Positions 24,031-36,900 of a stretch of DNA of 64,000 nucleotides are shown piece after piece. Source of the stretch: Phytophthora quininea (taxonomy: Eukaryota > Oomycota > Peronosporomycetes > Peronosporales > Peronosporaceae); NCBI GenBank assembly GCA_011947345.1, contig JAAVTG010000519.1:372001-436000 (forward strand), in the 5' to 3' direction. Each line of letters opens with the position of its first letter. Positions within the stretch are counted from its first letter, which is position 1. The notes under the pieces were generated by a model. The model saw only the letters and a program-made list of their open reading frames with translations, made no database searches and was not told the DNA's origin. Both the position numbers and the translations under genes were made by a program.

Positions 24031-24650
24031 TGCTCGCACGACCCGCCTTCAGTAGCGTGGTAATAATACAATTGTGAAAAATCTGCCACCGTGGACTCAA
24101 TGGAACTGGGTGTCATCTTTTATCGATTCCAGCGGCGCGTTCGTCACCTTTATCGCTCATTTCGTTCACTAGAATACCTGTACGCAACCAGTCGACGGAC
24201 GGCGGACACTCCTAGGTCCATGAACCATTGGCTTGCTCATCCACCGCTCCATTCACCAGCCTTAACATTAAGACGATCACTGTACGGCAGCGAGAAGCGA
24301 TATACATCCAAAGGATCATTTTGGTGTTTACAAAGACGTTGGTAAAATCTCTGCTCTTCCACTACCACGCCATCAGGTCAACTTCTTGCTGTTCGCAGAA
24401 ACTAGAGTCTCGACGTCTTCATAACGTTCGATCCGAGACTCTGCCCCGCGGGAATCACAAACAACCCTCCGAGTAATCCTGCTCTACTTTGGGGAACTCT
24501 TGATACACCACCGCGGTACTTGGTAGCGGAGACAGCTCGCATACCCAGCATCACGATCGCCATCTCCATTTATTCGCTCCAAATGCACAGCACTTCACTG
24601 AGTTCAGTTGAGGACCTACGGCTCAAATACATACACAGCCGCATGCTCCG
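24031..24650. other. Intergenic spacer of the duplicated block
   Basis: The first ~100 bases are diverged 3' flank of mini-protein 1, also seen after the sister genes. The rest holds only short frames without motifs. Confidence 0.4.
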
Positions 24651-25300
24651 TCACCGATTTTGCGTAATGTGCTTCTTGTTGCTTTTACCGCTAGCTGCTG
24701 ATCGTTGCGTTTTGTCCAGCTTGGGAGCGGCGCCGAGAAAGTCCTCATAACTCACTGGTCGACTCTCCTTCGGAGCTGTACAGGTCTCACAAGCGCTAAT
24801 ACACCGCTTCACCTCGTTTTCATCGACTCCTTCTTCGCTTCCAATGAAGCGGCCGGGCGTTCCGAAAGTTCCGGGATCTATCGTAGCGGTGGAAGGTCTC
24901 GTGAGGAACTCGATACGGATGTTGTTGGACCCTGCAGCATTGCCCGTGACGACATTCGGCTCGGTGTTGTAGGTCACAGCCAGCAACGCAGCCCCGTGAA
25001 CTGGAGCTGTGTTCTCGGAATTTCAAATTGAAGAACCTGGTGTTCCTATGCACGCCACCAAAATTTGCACATCGTTCTGCTGGTGTAGCGTCATGACTCA
25101 CGGGGCCGTCATCTGTGGAGCAGGAGAGGAAGGAGCAGTCAAGGTCTTCCCATCTTTGTTCACAATTCGTGCTTGCGATCGGCGTCCAATTGTGGAACCA
25201 CGGCGCAACCAACTCCAGATGTGTAGTTTACTCGCTCGATGATAGTTTTGCACACGCATTGTTGTTGATTTGAGCTGGAGAGGTTCCTCTCTCACTCTAC
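24651..25300 (-). pseudogene. Diverged copy D of the EGF/repeat-protein remnant
   Basis: Minus-strand pieces match copy B in order but are shorter and diverged. One near the start contains TIASTNCEQRWEDLDC. Further left comes the NLKF beta-repeat piece (GVHRNTRFFNLKFRE), then VTYNTEPNVVTGNAAGSNN and a Lys-rich tail ending near 24651. The EGF-like part is lost. It faces the RDLR mini-protein across about 50 bases, repeating the divergent layout of copies B and C. Confidence 0.5.
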
Positions 25301-25348
25301 GATTCACCTCGTCGTGGCCAAGACATCGCCTTCAGCGCAAGCTACAAC

Positions 25349-25528
25349 ATGAAGATATTCCAAGCACTTCTCTTCGCCGCGATGCTGGCCATGACTCAAG
25401 TGGATGCGGAAGACACACGCATTGGCAACAGGGACCTACGAGGAAATGCGTATTTCCCTTCCTCAGGCCACCTCAACGAACGTCCATGCACTGACAACGA
25501 CCGCTGCCGCCAAGGCGTCTCGCGTTAA
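25349..25528 (+). CDS. Secreted mini-protein 2 (59 residues) with RDLR motif
   Basis: A paralogue of mini-protein 1, with the same signal peptide pattern (MKIFQALLFAAMLAMTQVDA, likely cut after A20). After EDTRIGN it carries R28-D29-L30-R31, an exact RxLR word at a position usual for oomycete host-targeted effectors. No EER-like acidic block follows. The C-terminus keeps the two Cys with the same five-residue gap (PCTDNDRCRQ) and ends GVSR. It diverges from the sisters mainly by substitution while the frame stays open, which supports a real gene. RxLR alone in so short a protein is weak proof of host translocation. The initiator-like word at about 25289-25303 lies about 50 bases upstream. Confidence 0.6.
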   Translation: MKIFQALLFAAMLAMTQVDAEDTRIGNRDLRGNAYFPSSGHLNERPCTDNDRCRQGVSR

Positions 25529-25982
25529 TGCCAGACTTCACCCCGATCAAGAATTTCGTTTGGGCCGCAAGTAAACGAATGAATAAAACATGTGATCACT
25601 CAAATTGCCCGTTCTCGGCTGCAATAAGAAACAAGAGGATGCAATTGCCACCTTGGACTCGATGAAAGATGATGGCCATAGCAGTGAGGAAGGAGGATTT
25701 AATGTCTCCACGATTTTTAATTTCCCTCGCTGCAGTACTTCGGTCGCATTGGGATTTTCTTCCCTTTACGGCCGGCAAGCGCTAGACATCTTCAACACCA
25801 AACAGATTAACCGATTGCAAGTCGGAACATTCCAGCTTGTGCCCAAATCTCTGGCTCACTCAGAAACAACAAGTGTTTTCTCGTTTTGTAAGTCTTACTG
25901 ACACCTTACACTTGCAGTTCTTCCGTGGCGAATATGCTTTCCAGTGCCCGAATCGAACTTTGCTTCTAGATGTTCGATAAGA

Positions 25983-27241
25983 TCAACTCGATGCAGCGAA
26001 CGTAGATAACCTCGTCGTCATCGCTTGTTCTTGTTGCTGAGCTCCAGCGGAAGCCAACCAGTTGATTCGACGGGGTAGCTTGAAGACTCTGGCCCGTAGG
26101 AAATACTCCGTGCACTCTCGCCACGTAAAACTTCTGCACCAATGTAGATTAATCCCACATACCAACAACCACTGCAGGTACCTTCGTCGACAAAGCTGTC
26201 GCTGCTGGTGAATTCGTATGCACCCCGACAAACGCCCGTGGCGTGGGTGCACATTCCTCGATTCGAGCAGAACGGCTTCCTCTTTTGTGCGTCTGACTGA
26301 ATTTCCGACGCCGTCAACAGCGAGTGTCAGTGTGAGCGCCCCATCCAGGATCCATCGTAGCGGTGGAAGGTCTCCAACATTTGAGAGGAACTCGATATGG
26401 ATGTTGGTGGACCCTGCAGCATTGTAGGCCGGCGTCCCCGTGACGCCATTCGTGTCGGTGCTGTAGGTCACGGCCACTTGGCCAATGGTCGTGAGCGCCT
26501 GCAACAAGCCGGAATTTCAAATTGAAGAACCCTGGTGTTCCTGTGCACACCAAAATCTGCACATCGTTCAACTGGTGTCGCTGTGGAGCAGGAGTGAGCC
26601 ATATCGTAGTTTTAGATCTCCTTCTTGTTGCCGTGGCATTATCACTGCAGTACTCTTTTGAATGCGTATCAACTTGTAGAAGTTAACATCAGCAACATCC
26701 ATCATGTTTTTCAACCAAATAGTTGATTGGACATTCTAGCAACTGAGAAAGACGTCTTCTTGGTCGCGGTAGGCTTTCAGCTGCAGTCTGCATTCACTAT
26801 GACGTTTGCGCGCTAATGCAAATTGCGAAGTGAGCTGTTTAGATGTTAGTCTACCAGTACTCCCTCGGGCTGGCCCTGTGGCAGCGCCCGAGGTCTTCGC
26901 TCCGCCACCCGTTGGCGAAGATAATGAAGACGGCGCGATGACGCGGCGCTGATTATGTAGACCCCGTGTTGACGGTCGTAGATGATGTAGCTGCTGTTGT
27001 TGACGCGGTGCTGGTGCTGGTGTCGGCACTGGTGTCGGGCAGGCGGCGGCAGCGTCGTCTGGGATACATACTCCACATTCACCATTGCAAGACTTTTCAT
27101 TCGTAGTATTATAATTCGTGTTTGCGATCGGCGTCCAATTGTGGAACCACGGCGCAACCAACTCCAGATGTGTAGTTTACTCGCTCGATGATAGTTTGCA
27201 CACGCATTGTTGTTGATTTGAGCTGGAGAGGTTCCTCTCAC
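25983..27241 (-). pseudogene. EGF-like/repeat cell-surface protein remnant (copy C)
   Basis: It has the same broken layout as copy B, including the same frame breaks in the beta-repeat and EGF-like parts, so the damage predates the duplication. A few single-base differences (near 26865 and 26900, for example) move short stretches between frames relative to copy B. Confidence 0.5.
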
Positions 27242-27253
27242 TCTACAATTCTC
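27238..27253 (+). promoter_or_regulatory. Candidate oomycete core promoter of secreted mini-protein 3
   Basis: Identical to the word before mini-protein 1, at the same distance from the ATG (27295). Confidence 0.5.
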
Positions 27254-27294
27254 CTCGTCGTGGCCAAGACATCGCCTTCAGCGCAAGCTACAAC

Positions 27295-27477
27295 ATGAAG
27301 ATATTCCAAGCACTTCTCCTCGCCATGATGCTGGCACTGACGCATGTGGAAGCGCAAGACGCAAGCATCGGCAACAGGAAGCTGGACGAGTATTCCTTTG
27401 CGAGAAACCCGAATTACAACCCCAACTTGCGCCCATGCACTTACAGCAACCGCTGCCGCCGAGACGTATCGCGTTGA
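27295..27477 (+). CDS. Secreted mini-protein 3 (60 residues), protein identical to mini-protein 1
   Basis: It encodes the same protein as the gene at 23772: signal peptide, RKLDE word, two C-terminal Cys. It lies in duplicated copy C with the same divergent EGF-like remnant. The two genes may be co-expressed dosage copies. Function is unknown. Confidence 0.65.
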   Translation: MKIFQALLLAMMLALTHVEAQDASIGNRKLDEYSFARNPNYNPNLRPCTYSNRCRRDVSR

Positions 27478-27552
27478 TTGTCAAACATCCCCGAGAATTT
27501 CGGTAGAGTTTAGAGTTTCTTTGGGCCACTACTAAACGAATGGAAGCTGTTC

Positions 27553-27997
27553 GTGCTCGCACGACCCGTCGTCAGTAGTGCAGTAATAAGAAACAGGATG
27601 CAATTGTGCACTCCCTGCAACCTTGGACTGGATAGAACTTGGCGCCTTCTTCACAAGGAACTTGTTTGATCTGAGCTCTTCTGGAGTTGTAAGTCTGTGA
27701 TACAACTTGTGCCAGATCTTCCGCCTCTTTCAGAAACAAAATGTTTCCTGGTTAAGTAACTCTTGCTAGCGCCTTTGTGTGCTCTGGGAAAAAGTGCTAC
27801 GCAGTTTGAAACGCCACGAGCCTCTGTTAGACTCCAGCTAGAAATTGTAAACAATGCCCCGGCACAAGCCAGCACTGTGAGCTGTCTCTGCTACCTGTTG
27901 CTGTGTCAAGAGTCCAACAGAGAGGTCTCAAGGATTACTCGAACAATTGTTAGAAGTCTTCTTCGTTTGAATCGCTCGAGCTCCCTCTCGTTTCGAG
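27553..27997. other. Spacer between the duplicated block and the tandem array
   Basis: No supported gene. The first ~80 bases are diverged flank shared with the mini-protein copies. The array begins abruptly at about 27998. Confidence 0.4.
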
Positions 27998-30900
27998 AAT
28001 GACCACACGAGACATGGTTTTGTTCCAAGGCATTTTGACCCAGAAGCAGCGCTTCGCGATTGTCCTGAAGGCGCTGTTCCTGATCGAGATGCCACACAGA
28101 TGGTTTCAGTTTGGCGAGCAACAGCAGCCGATAAAAGGTTCTCGTCCTCTGATGTTTGCAACTCCAATAGGTTTCGTCCGGACTTGACGGAGCAAGTGAG
28201 TTTACGCACTGCTACCAGGCTTTGGACTATCCCTAGTGCGACGAGTGGACTTGCTGTTTGGTAATCCTGGGGAATGCGGTCGAGGTGGACTGGAATCTCT
28301 CAAGGTATCGATTTCAAATCGATGGCTTAGCGAGCTTCATCTCGGCAGTCAGTTCGTAACTATCGACTACGACTGCCGTGATTCCAATGGAAACTCCATC
28401 GAAGACCAAGTAGAACTGAACGATGCGATCCTGAAAAGCTGCCCAAACCTACCGGAACTGGTGATTTGGAAACGGGTTGCAGTTGCCCGCTTCAATTTCG
28501 ACGATGAACTTCCTGAAATCTGTGTGAGTTGCGAAGATATCGCCATGTTGGCCAACGATACTGGTAATGTAACAACTAGCGCGGGCGAGGCGTTGAGCGA
28601 GACGGCGGTGTTGCTGCGGGCGGAGCTGTAGTCGGAGGGAGGAGGAGCCTTGGCACTTGGAGAGTAAATTGAGAAGTGAGATTGATCAGGCAAGTTTATC
28701 GTGCTAGCGCGTTGGGGAAACGCAAAGGGAAATCCAGTTCCCATCCTAAAGCCTATCAATTCTCTAAGTCCATATGAATCCTAAATCTACCAATGAACAG
28801 CTCCTAACTGGAAACGTAGCTCGAATCTTGAATCTTCTTGATGCGTCCCATAATCAAGAATCCATCAATAACTGGATTCTTTCAAATCCGTAGAATTTAA
28901 GAGCCAATCAGAGTAAAGATTATGGGACGTTCTTGAGACACCTAGAAGGTGTGATCTTGAACTTGAAGCCCTCGACCAATAGGAACGCTTTATGTATGTA
29001 TGTTTACTACCATAAAGATAGCCAGCTATCCAGCATAATCTGGATAGTCTCAAAACGTATTGACGGGGTTGTCGTCTGCAACATGTTGTCGCTGACGGCA
29101 ATTCCGTCACAGAATGACCACACGAGACATGGTTTTGTTCCAAGGCATTTTGACCCAGAAGCAGCGCTTCGCGATTGTCCTGAAGGCGCTGTTCCTGATC
29201 GAGATGCCACACAGATGGTTTCAGTTTGGCGAGCAACAGCAGCCGATAAAAGGTTCTCGTCCTCTGATGTTTGCAACTCCAATAGGTTTCGTCCGGACTT
29301 GACGGAGCAAGTGAGTTTACGCACTGCTACCAGGCTTTGGACTATCCCTAGTGCGACGAGTGGACTTGCTGTTTGGTAATCCTGGGGAATGCGGTCGAGG
29401 TGGACTGGAATCTCTCAAGGTATCGATTTCAAATCGATGGCTTAGCGAGCTTCATCTCGGCAGTCAGTTCGTAACTATCGACTACGACTGCCGTGATTCC
29501 AATGGAAACTCCATCGAAGACCAAGTAGAACTGAACGATGCGATCCTGAAAAGCTGCCCAAACCTACCGGAACTGGTGATTTGGAAACGGGTTGCAGTTG
29601 CCCGCTTCAATTTCGACGATGAACTTCCTGAAATCTGTGTGAGTTGCGAAGATATCGCCATGTTGGCCAACGATACTGGTAATGTAACAACTAGCGCGGG
29701 CGAGGAGCGTTGAGCGAGACGGCGGTGTTGCTGCGGGCGGAGCTGTAGTCGGAGGGAGGAGGAGCCTTGGCACTTGGAGAGTAAATTGAGAAGTGAGATT
29801 GATCAGGCAAGTTTATCGTGCTAGCGCGCGTTGGGGAAACGCAAAGGAAATCCAGTTCCCATCCTAAAGCCTATCAATTCTCTAAGTCCATATGAATCCT
29901 AAATCTACCAATGAACAGCTCCTAACTGGAAACGTAGCTCGAATCTTGAATCTTCTTGATGCGTCCCATAATCAAGAATCCATCAATAACTGGATTCTTT
30001 CAAATCCGTAGAATTTAAGAGCCAATCAGAGTAAAGATTATGGGACGTTCTTGAGACACCTAGAAGGTGTGATCTTGAACTTGAAGCCCTCGACCAATAG
30101 GAACGCTTTATGTATGTATGTTTACTACCATAAAGATAGCCAGCTATCCAGCATAATCTGGATAGTCTCAAAACGTATTGACGGGGTTGTCGTCTGCAAC
30201 ATGTTGTCGCTGACGGCAATTCCATCACAGAATGACCACACGAGACATGGTTTTGTTCCAAGGCATTTTGACCCAGAAGCAGCGCTTCGCGATTGTCCTG
30301 AAGGCGCTGTTCCTGATCGAGATGCCACACAGATGGTTTCAGTTTGGCGAGCAACAGCAGCCGATAAAAGGTTCTCGTCCTCTGATGTTTGCAACTCCAA
30401 TAGGTTTCGTCCGGACTTGACGGAGCAAGTGAGTTTACGCACTGCTACCAGGCTTTGGACTATCCCTAGTGCGACGAGTGGACTTGCTGTTTGGTAATCC
30501 TGGGGAATGCGGTCGAGGTGGACTGAATCTCTCAAGGTATCGATTTCAAATCGATGGCTTAGCGAGCTTCATCTCGGCAGTCAGTTCGTAACTATCGACT
30601 ACGACTGCCGTGATTCCAATGGAAACTCCATCGAAGACCAAGTAGAACTGAACGATGCGATCCTGAAAAGCTGCCCAAACCTACCGGAACTGGTGATTTG
30701 GAAACGGGTTGCAGTTGCCCGCTTCAATTTCGACGATGAACTTCCTGAAATCTGTGTGAGTTGCGAAGATATCGCCATGTTGGCCAACGATACTGGTAAT
30801 GTAACAACTAGCGCGGGCGAGGAGCGTTGAGCGAGACGGCGGTGTTGCTGCGGGCGGAGCTGTAGTCGGAGGGAGGAGGAGCCTTGGCACTTGGAGAGTA

Positions 30901-33900
30901 AATTGAGAAGTGAGATTGATCAGGCAAGTTTATCGTGCTAGCGCGTTGGGGAAACGCAAAGGGAAATCCAGTTCCCATCCTAAAGCCTATCAATTCTCTA
31001 AGTCCATATGAATCCTAAATCTACCAATGAACAGCTCCTAACTGGAAACGTAGCTCGAATCTTGAATCTTCTTGATGCGTCCCATAATCAAGAATCCATC
31101 AATAACTGGATTCTTTCAAATCCGTAGAATTTAAGAGCCAATCAGAGTAAAGATTATGGGACGTTCTTGAGACACCTAGAAGGTGTGATCTTGAACTTGA
31201 AGCCCTCGACCAATAGGAACGCTTTATGTATGTATGTTTACTACCATAAAGATAGCCAGCTATCCAGCATAATCTGGATAGTCTCAAAACGTATTGACGG
31301 GGTTGTCGTCTGCAACATGTTGTCGCTGACGGCAATTCCGTCACAGAATGACCACACGAGACATGGTTTTGTTCCAAGGCATTTTGACCCAGAAGCAGCG
31401 CTTCGCGATTGTCCTGAAGGCGCTGTTCCTGATCGAGATGCCACACAGATGGTTTCAGTTTGGCGAGCAACAGCAGCCGATAAAAGGTTCTCGTCCTCTG
31501 ATGTTTGCAACCCAATAGGTTTCGTCCGGACTTGACGGAGCAAGTGAGTTTACGCACTGCTACCAGGCTTTGGACTATCCCTAGTGCGACGAGTGGACTT
31601 GCTGTTTGGTAATCCTGGGGAATGCGGTCGAGGTGGACTGGAATCTCTCAAGGTATCGATTTCAAATCGATGGCTTAGCGAGCTTCATCTCGGCAGTCAG
31701 TTCGTAACTATCGACTACGACTGCCGTGATTCCAATGGAAACTCCATCGAAGACCAAGTAGAACTGAACGATGCGATCCTGAAAAGCTGCCCAAACCTAC
31801 CGGAACTGGTGATTTGGAAACGGGTTGCAGTTGCCCGCTTCAATTTCGACGATGAACTTCCTGAAATCTGTGTGAGTTGCGAAGATATCGCCATGTTGGC
31901 CAACGATACTGGTAATGTAACAACTAGCGCGGGCGAGGAGCGTTGAGCGAGACGGCGGTGTTGCTGCGGGCGGAGCTGTAGTCGGAGGGAGGAGGAGCCT
32001 TGGCACTTGGAGAGTAAATTGAGAAGTGAGATTGATCAGGCAAGTTTATCGTGCTAGCGCGCGTTGGGGAAACGCAAAGGGAAATCCAGTTCCCATCCTA
32101 AAGCCTATCAATTCTCTAAGTCCATATGAATCCTAAATCTACCAATGAACAGCTCCTAACTGGAAACGTAGCTCGAATCTTGAATCTTCTTGATGCGTCC
32201 CATAATCAAGAATCCATCAATAACTGGATTCTTTCAAATCCGTAGAATTTAAGAGCCAATCAGAGTAAAGATTATGGGACGTTCTTGAGACACCTAGAAG
32301 GTGTGATCTTGAACTTGAAGCCCTCGACCAATAGGAACGCTTTATGTATGTATGTTTACTACCATAAAGATAGCCAGCTATCCAGCATAATCTGGATAGT
32401 CTCAAAACGTATTGACGGGGTTGTCGTCTGCAACATGTTGTCGCTGACGGCAATTCCGTCACAGAATGACCACACGAGACATGGTTTTGTTCCAAGGCAT
32501 TTTGACCCAGAAGCAGCGCTTCGCGATTGTCCTGAAGGCGCTGTTCCTGATCGAGATGCCACACAGATGGTTTCAGTTTGGCGAGCAACAGCAGCCGATA
32601 AAAGGTTCTCGTCCTCTGATGTTTGCAACTCCAATAGGTTTCGTCCGGACTTGACGGAGCAAGTGAGTTTACGCACTGCTACCAGGCTTTGGACTATCCC
32701 TAGTGCGACGAGTGGACTTGCTGTTTGGTAATCCTGGGGAATGCGGTCGAGGTGGACTGGAATCTCTCAAGGTATCGATTTCAAATCGATGGCTTAGCGA
32801 GCTTCATCTCGGCAGTCAGTTCGTAACTATCGACTACGACTGCCGTGATTCCAATGGAAACTCCATCGAAGACCAAGTAGAACTGAACGATGCGATCCTG
32901 AAAAGCTGCCCAAACCTACCGGAACTGGTGATTTGGAAACGGGTTGCAGTTGCCCGCTTCAATTTCGACGATGAACTTCCTGAAATCTGTGTGAGTTGCG
33001 AAGATATCGCCATGTTGGCCAACGATACTGGTAATGTAACAACTAGCGCGGGCGAGGAGCGTTGAGCGAGACAGCGGTGTTGCTGCGGGCGGAGCTGTAG
33101 TCGGAGGGAGGAGGAGCCTTGGCACTTGGAGAGTAAATTGAGAAGTGAGATTGATCAGGCAAGTTTATCGTGCTAGCGCGCGTTGGGGAAACGCAAAGGG
33201 AAATCCAGTTCCCATCCTAAAGCCTATCAATTCTCTAAGTCCATATGAATCCTAAATCTACCAATGAACAGCTCCTAACTGGAAACGTAGCTCGAATCTT
33301 GAATCTTCTTGATGCGTCCCATAATCAAGAATCCATCAATAACTGGATTCTTTCAAATCCGTAGAATTTAAGAGCCAATCAGAGTAAAGATTATGGGACG
33401 TTCTTGAGACACCTAGAAGGTGTGATCTTGAACTTGAAGCCCTCGACCAATAGGAACGCTTTATGTATGTATGTTTACTACCATAAAGATAGCCAGCTAT
33501 CCAGCATAATCTGGATAGTCTCAAAACGTATTGACGGGGTTGTCGTCTGCAACATGTTGTCGCTGACGGCAATTCCGTCACAGAATGACCACACGAGACA
33601 TGGTTTTGTTCCAAGGCATTTTGACCCAGAAGCAGCGCTTCGCGATTGTCCTGAAGGCGCTGTTCCTGATCGAGATGCCACACAGATGGTTTCAGTTTGG
33701 CGAGCAACAGCAGCCGATAAAAGGTTCTCGTCCTCTGATGTTTGCAACTCCAATAGGTTTCGTCCGGACTTGACGGAGCAAGTGAGTTTACGCACTGCTA
33801 CCAGGCTTTGGACTATCCCTAGTGCGACGAGTGGACTTGCTGTTTGGTAATCCTGGGGAATGCGGTCGAGGTGGACTGGAATCTCTCAAGGTATCGATTT

Positions 33901-36900
33901 CAAATCGATGGCTTAGCGAGCTTCATCTCGGCAGTCAGTTCGTAACTATCGACTACGACTGCCGTGATTCCAATGGAAACTCCATCGAAGACCAAGTAGA
34001 ACTGAACGATGCGATCCTGAAAAGCTGCCCAAACCTACCGGAACTGGTGATTTGGAAACGGGTTGCAGTTGCCCGCTTCAATTTCGACGATGAACTTCCT
34101 GAAATCTGTGTGAGTTGCGAAGATATCGCCATGTTGGCCAACGATACTGGTAATGTAACAACTAGCGCGGGCGAGGAGCGTTGAGCGAGACGGCGGTGTT
34201 GCTGCGGGCGGAGCTGTAGTCGGAGGAGGAGGAGCCTTGGCACTTGGAGAGTAAATTGAGAAGTGAGATTGATCAGGCAAGTTTATCGTGCTAGCGCGCG
34301 TTGGGGAAACGCAAAGGGAAATCAGTTCCCATCCTAAAGCCTATCAATTCTCTAAGTCCATATGAATCCTAAATCTACCAATGAACAGCTCCTAACTGGA
34401 AACGTAGCTCGAATCTTGAATCTTCTTGATGCGTCCCATAATCAAGAATCCATCAATAACTGGATTCTTTCAAATCCGTAGAATTTAAGAGCCAATCAGA
34501 GTAAAGATTATGGGACGTTCTTGAGACACCTAGAAGGTGTGATCTTGAACTTGAAGCCCTCGACCAATAGGAACGCTTTATGTATGTATGTTTACTACCA
34601 TAAAGATAGCCAGCTATCCAGCATAATCTGGATAGTCTCAAAACGTATTGACGGGGTTGTCGTCTGCAACATGTTGTCGCTGACGGCAATTCCGTCACAG
34701 AATGACCACACGAGACATGGTTTTGTTCCAAGGCATTTTGACCCAGAAGCAGCGCTTCGCGATTGTCCTGAAGGCGCTGTTCCTGATCGAGATGCCACAC
34801 AGATGGTTTCAGTTTGGCGAGCAACAGCAGCCGATAAAAGGTTCTCGTCCTCTGATGTTTGCAACTCCAATAGGTTTCGTCCGGACTTGACGGAGCAAGT
34901 GAGTTTACGCACTGCTACCAGGCTTTGGACTATCCCTAGTGCGACGAGTGGACTTGCTGTTTGGTAATCCTGGGGAATGCGGTCGAGGTGGACTGGAATC
35001 TCTCAAGGTATCGATTTCAAATCGATGGCTTAGCGAGCTTCATCTCGGCAGTCAGTTCGTAACTATCGACTACGACTGCCGTGATTCCAATGGAAACTCC
35101 ATCGAAGACCAAGTAGAACTGAACGATGCGATCCTGAAAAGCTGCCCAAACCTACCGGAACTGGTGATTTGGAAACGGGTTGCAGTTGCCCGCTTCAATT
35201 TCGACGATGAACTTCCTGAAATCTGTGTGAGTTGCGAAGATATCGCCATGTTGGCCAACGATACTGGTAATGTAACAACTAGCGCGGGCGAGGAGCGTTG
35301 AGCGAGACGGCGGTGTTGCTGCGGGCGGAGCTGTAGTCGGAGGAGGAGGAGCCTTGGCACTTGGAGAGTAAATTGAGAAGTGAGATTGATCAGGCAAGTT
35401 TATCGTGCTAGCGCGCGTTGGGGGAAACGCAAAGGGAAATCCAGTTCCCATCCTAAAGCCTATCAATTCTCTAAGTCCATATGAATCCTAAATCTACCAA
35501 TGAACAGCTCCTAACTGGAAACGTAGCTCGAATCTTGAATCTTCTTGATGCGTCCCATAATCAAGAATCCATCAATAACTGGATTCTTTCAAATCCGTAG
35601 AATTTAAGAGCCAATCAGAGTAAAGATTATGGGACGTTCTTGAGACACCTAGAAGGTGTGATCTTGAACTTGAAGCCCTCGACCAATAGGAACGCTTTAT
35701 GTATGTATGTTTACTACCATAAAGATAGCCAGCTATCCAGCATAATCTGGATAGTCTCAAAACGTATTGACGGGGTTGTCGTCTGCAACATGTTGTCGCT
35801 GACGGCAATTCCATCACAGAATGACCACACGAGACATGGTTTTGTTCCAAGGCATTTTGACCCAGAAGCAGCGCTTCGCGATTGTCCCTGAAGGCGCTGT
35901 TCCTGATCGAGATGCCACACAGATGGTTTCAGTTTGGCGAGCAACAGCAGCCGATAAAAGGTTCTCGTCCTCTGATGTTTGCAACTCCAATAGGTTTCGT
36001 CCGGACTTGACGGAGCAAGTGAGTTTACGCACTGCTACCAGGCTTTGGACTATCCCTAGTGCGACGAGTGGACTTGCTGTTTGGTAATCCTGGGGAATGC
36101 GGTCGAGGTGGACTGGAATCTCTCAAGGTATCGATTTCAAATCGATGGCTTAGCGAGCTTCATCTCGGCAGTCAGTTCGTAACTATCGACTACGACTGCC
36201 GTGATTCCAATGAAACTCCATCGAAGACCAAGTAGAACTGAACGATGCGATCCTGAAAAGCTGCCCAAACCTACCGGAACTGGTGATTTGGAAACGGGTT
36301 GCAGTTGCCCGCTTCAATTTCGACGATGAACTCCTGAAATCTGTGTGAGTTGCGAAGATATCGCCATGTTGGCCAACGATACTGGTAATGTAACAACTAG
36401 CGCGGGCGAGGAGCGTTGAGCGAGACGGCGGTGTTGCTGCGGGCGGAGCTGTAGTCGGAGGAGGAGGAGCCTTGGCACTTGGAGAGTAAATTGAGAAGTG
36501 AGATTGATCAGGCAAGTTTATCGTGCTAGCGCGCGTTGGGGAAACGCAAAGGGAAATCCAGTTCCCATCCTAAAGCCTATCAATTCTCTAAGTCCATATG
36601 AATCCTAAATCTACCAATGAACAGCTCCTAACTGGAAACGTAGCTCGAATCTTGAATCTTCTTGATGCGTCCCATAATCAAGAATCCATCAATAACTGGA
36701 TTCTTTCAAATCCGTAGAATTTAAGAGCCAATCAGAGTAAAGATTATGGGACGTTCTTGAGACACCTAGAAGGTGTGATCTTGAACTTGAAGCCCTCGAC
36801 CAATAGGAACGCTTTATGTATGTATGTTTACTACCATAAAGATAGCCAGCTATCCAGCATAATCTGGATAGTCTCAAAACGTATTGACGGGGTTGTCGTC

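Larger units (their letters stand above)
25857..27552. repeat. Segmental duplication, copy C
   Basis: This is the near-identical partner of 22335-24030. The left break is sharp (different sequence before TCAGAAACAACAAG). The right end fades after the mini-protein's 3' flank. The high identity over 1.7 kb points to a recent duplication or gene conversion. Confidence 0.9.
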
